Origin: Ignavibacteriota bacterium
GTDB lineage: Bacteria; Bacteroidota; Ignavibacteria; Tepidaquicellales; Tepidaquicellaceae
Assembly: GCA_003135995.1 (NCBI GenBank)
Contig: PNBM01000077.1
Coordinates: forward strand, 1-8,539
Length of the DNA: 8,539 nucleotides
Reading direction: 5' to 3'
Shown piece by piece: positions 8,101-8,539 of the stretch (positions are counted from its first letter, which is position 1; every line of letters starts with the position of its first letter). A program made the translations under genes and the position numbers. The notes under the pieces were generated by a model that was not told the DNA's origin, did not search any database, and saw only the letters and a list, made by a program, of their open reading frames with translations.

Positions 8101-8420
8101 AAAACAATAAATTCATTATTATCGGAAAGGTTTGTCAGAGATTTTGTCTGCTCTTCATTATCAATACTCTTTTCGGATTGATAAGCGGAAACAAATTCAC
8201 TTTCATTAATTAAATCGAGGTCATCTTTTAATTTAAATATTTTATCTGAATCGTCGGAAATGTATATAATTTTTTTAGATGTGCTTTCGTAACAATGGTC
8301 GATGATAAATGAAACCAAAGAGCCGTTGATGCCCTGCAAAAACAAATTCGATTCTTTCAGTTTGCTTTTAAACTGCCGGAATGAATCTGAATTATATAAT
8401 ATGGATTTTAGTTCCTGCAA
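5118..8420 (-). CDS. mfd: Transcription-repair coupling factor Mfd
   Basis: Mfd is an ATP-driven DNA translocase that pushes or removes RNA polymerase stalled at DNA damage and recruits the UvrABC excision system. At 1100 residues this one is full length for the family (E. coli 1148). In order: the UvrB-like N-terminal module (VEEVGDYSVRGGIIDLFP at 156-173), the CarD-like RNA polymerase interaction domain (about 405-467, from LKRGDYVVHRDFGIGIF), then a RecG-like SF2 helicase core with Walker A GDVGFGKTE (562-570), DEEQ box (663-666), TATPIPRT (689-696) and QLRGRVGRS (832-840). The translocation motif follows (RDMEIRGVGNLLGREQSG, 882-899), then the C-terminal TRCF domain (about 950-1100). The start is a TTG directly after an in-frame TAG, and the first in-frame ATG is at residue 457, so a non-ATG start is required unless there is an upstream frameshift. 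No Shine-Dalgarno is visible. No clear terminator lies near its stop; the 21-bp array follows 65 bp later. Confidence 0.98.
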   Translation of the reverse strand: MQELKSILYNSDSFRQFKSKLKESNLFLQGINGSLVSFIIDHCYESTSKKIIYISDDSDKIFKLKDDLDLINESEFVSAYQSEKSIDNEEQTKSLTNLSDNNEFIVLINAEDLKRNIISKDKFKSSLVELKKDDEYLFEELIQKLEEYNYEKKDFVEEVGDYSVRGGIIDLFPENYNAPLRIEFFGEQIESIREFDINNQRSVREINAIKIGINLAENDFDEEGIKIVETGNTILDYIPEDAIIFLDEPEIISKYFPEPKFEELIKKNKYILLSQIPVIESEEKYSYQIINFNSFPQPDFHSNIKQLYNNLSEHDEKNFKIYLLCSDENLLKRIKSLIDDYEDAVSLSSENNKANKLHIIYLPETLQSGFIIPQTNLLVYTEHQIFGRFFRQYKKRKRKFRGLTFEELKELKRGDYVVHRDFGIGIFSGLRKIKVGNSEQEVVKLSYEEGDTLFLNMNYVNLIKKYSASEGITPKLTRLGGGEWDRIKERTKKKVKDIARDLILLYAKRKSEEGFRFSADDHWQRELEASFIYEDTPDQMNSTEEVKQDMMSENPMDRLVCGDVGFGKTEVAVRAAFKAVLDNKQVAILVPTTILAVQHYNTFRDRLSPFAVEVECITRMNSKKIQKDILTRLEEGKVNILIGTHRLLSKDILFKDLGLLVIDEEQRFGVKAKEKLRAIKPNVDTLTLTATPIPRTLNFSLLGARDLSVINTPPKNRKSIITEIISLDWKRVIEIIRKELSRNGQVYFVNDKISNLYLLADKLKELLPIAKVGIAHGQMDANELEDIIVDFIEKKLNILFCTKIIESGLDIPNVNTIIINNANMYGLSELYQLRGRVGRSEVQAYAYFISPPAAKLTKTAIRRLQAIEEYTELGSGFNLSMRDMEIRGVGNLLGREQSGFISQVGFEMFIDIIDEAVAELKENEFKDIFKDESSLKRLSETVKKKIEVTSTIIENDLNALIPEEYVENSTERLNIYKRLYDMQEIEEVASLADELCDRFGEVDERVRTLLKIIVLKIKATKLGLERINISGKDLSLHFPVNKEHIIYKSEFFDKMIKKLSANKSGKYSIGNNKDKLIFEIYFDNSNDASRLKELEEILNI

Positions 8421-8445
8421 CTAAGTTCGTAAAGTTTTAAAGTTC

Positions 8446-8475
8446 ACCCTCATTCCCAATCCCTGATTGGGAATG
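8446..8475. repeat. REP-like palindrome (11-bp perfect arms) upstream of mfd
   Basis: CATTCCCAATC (8451-8461) and GATTGGGAATG (8465-8475) are perfect inverted arms around CCT. It is preceded by ACCCT, and the 19-bp head ACCCTCATTCCCAATCCCT recurs at 8502-8520. A T-run does not follow on either strand, so it is not a classic terminator. A compact, GC-richer hairpin in an AT-rich spacer with a second partial copy nearby is what repetitive extragenic palindromes look like. It lies 26 bp or more before the mfd start. Confidence 0.7.
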
Positions 8476-8501
8476 CACAACATGATCAATAATCATTTGT
8501 A

Positions 8502-8539
8502 ACCCTCATTCCCAATCCCTCCTGAACTTGTTTCAGGAT
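8502..8539. repeat. Second palindromic repeat, composite and cut by the window edge
   Basis: It begins with the same 19-bp head as the element at 8446 (8502-8520), but the matching arm GATTGGGAATG does not follow. A different hairpin comes instead, TCCTGAA-CTTGT-TTCAGGA (8520-8538, 7-bp arms). The junction falls in the loop of the first palindrome type, as if one repeat had inserted into another. The sequence stops at the window edge, so the expected closing arm cannot be checked here. Confidence 0.55.

Noticed and set aside
8446..8475. Intrinsic terminator of the gene upstream of mfd
   Set aside because: The stem is strong, but no T-run follows it on the minus strand, and a partial second copy lies nearby, which fits an extragenic palindrome better.

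Overview
The window comes from an AT-rich genome of the FCB group, most likely an Ignavibacteria/Chlorobi-type bacterium or a close Bacteroidota relative. Three of the four genes encode secreted proteins that end in a type IX secretion (T9SS) type-A sorting domain with the NYPNPFNP signature common in Ignavibacteria. None of the starts has a clear Shine-Dalgarno sequence, which also fits this group. The taxonomic call is inferred from these features and not from any search.

All four genes lie on the minus strand, so they are transcribed from right to left. At the right, 5118-8420 encodes a full-length transcription-repair coupling factor (Mfd). Next comes a 620-bp gene-free stretch, 4498-5117. 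It holds an unusual 21-bp tandem repeat array (11 good copies, each with a palindromic core), an AT-rich spacer with a hairpin, and a short 5' leader. Three genes for exported proteins follow. The first (2902-4497) and last (35-1633) encode closely related six-bladed BNR/Asp-box beta-propellers. The middle one (1801-2874) is an Omp28-like protein with a thioredoxin-type CxxC site. The first two are 27 bp apart and probably cotranscribed. A good intrinsic terminator at 1720-1753 ends that unit. The last propeller gene then has its own leader, almost identical to the one before the first propeller gene.

The propeller proteins and the CxxC protein are all predicted to cross the inner membrane by Sec and then be exported to the surface by the T9SS. 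The propellers share six conserved cysteines, so a thiol-active neighbour is suggestive, but a functional link is only inference. Mfd is an unrelated housekeeping DNA-repair gene.

The non-coding DNA is rich in short repeats, with a different type in almost every spacer: 9-bp units after the left-most gene, 8-bp units over the stop of the Omp28-like gene, the 21-bp array after mfd, and REP-like palindromes upstream of mfd, one of which looks nested inside another. I see no RNA genes, transposase, CRISPR array or clear new multi-gene defence system. The best candidates for novelty are the 21-bp array, the nested palindromes and the mosaic propeller pair.
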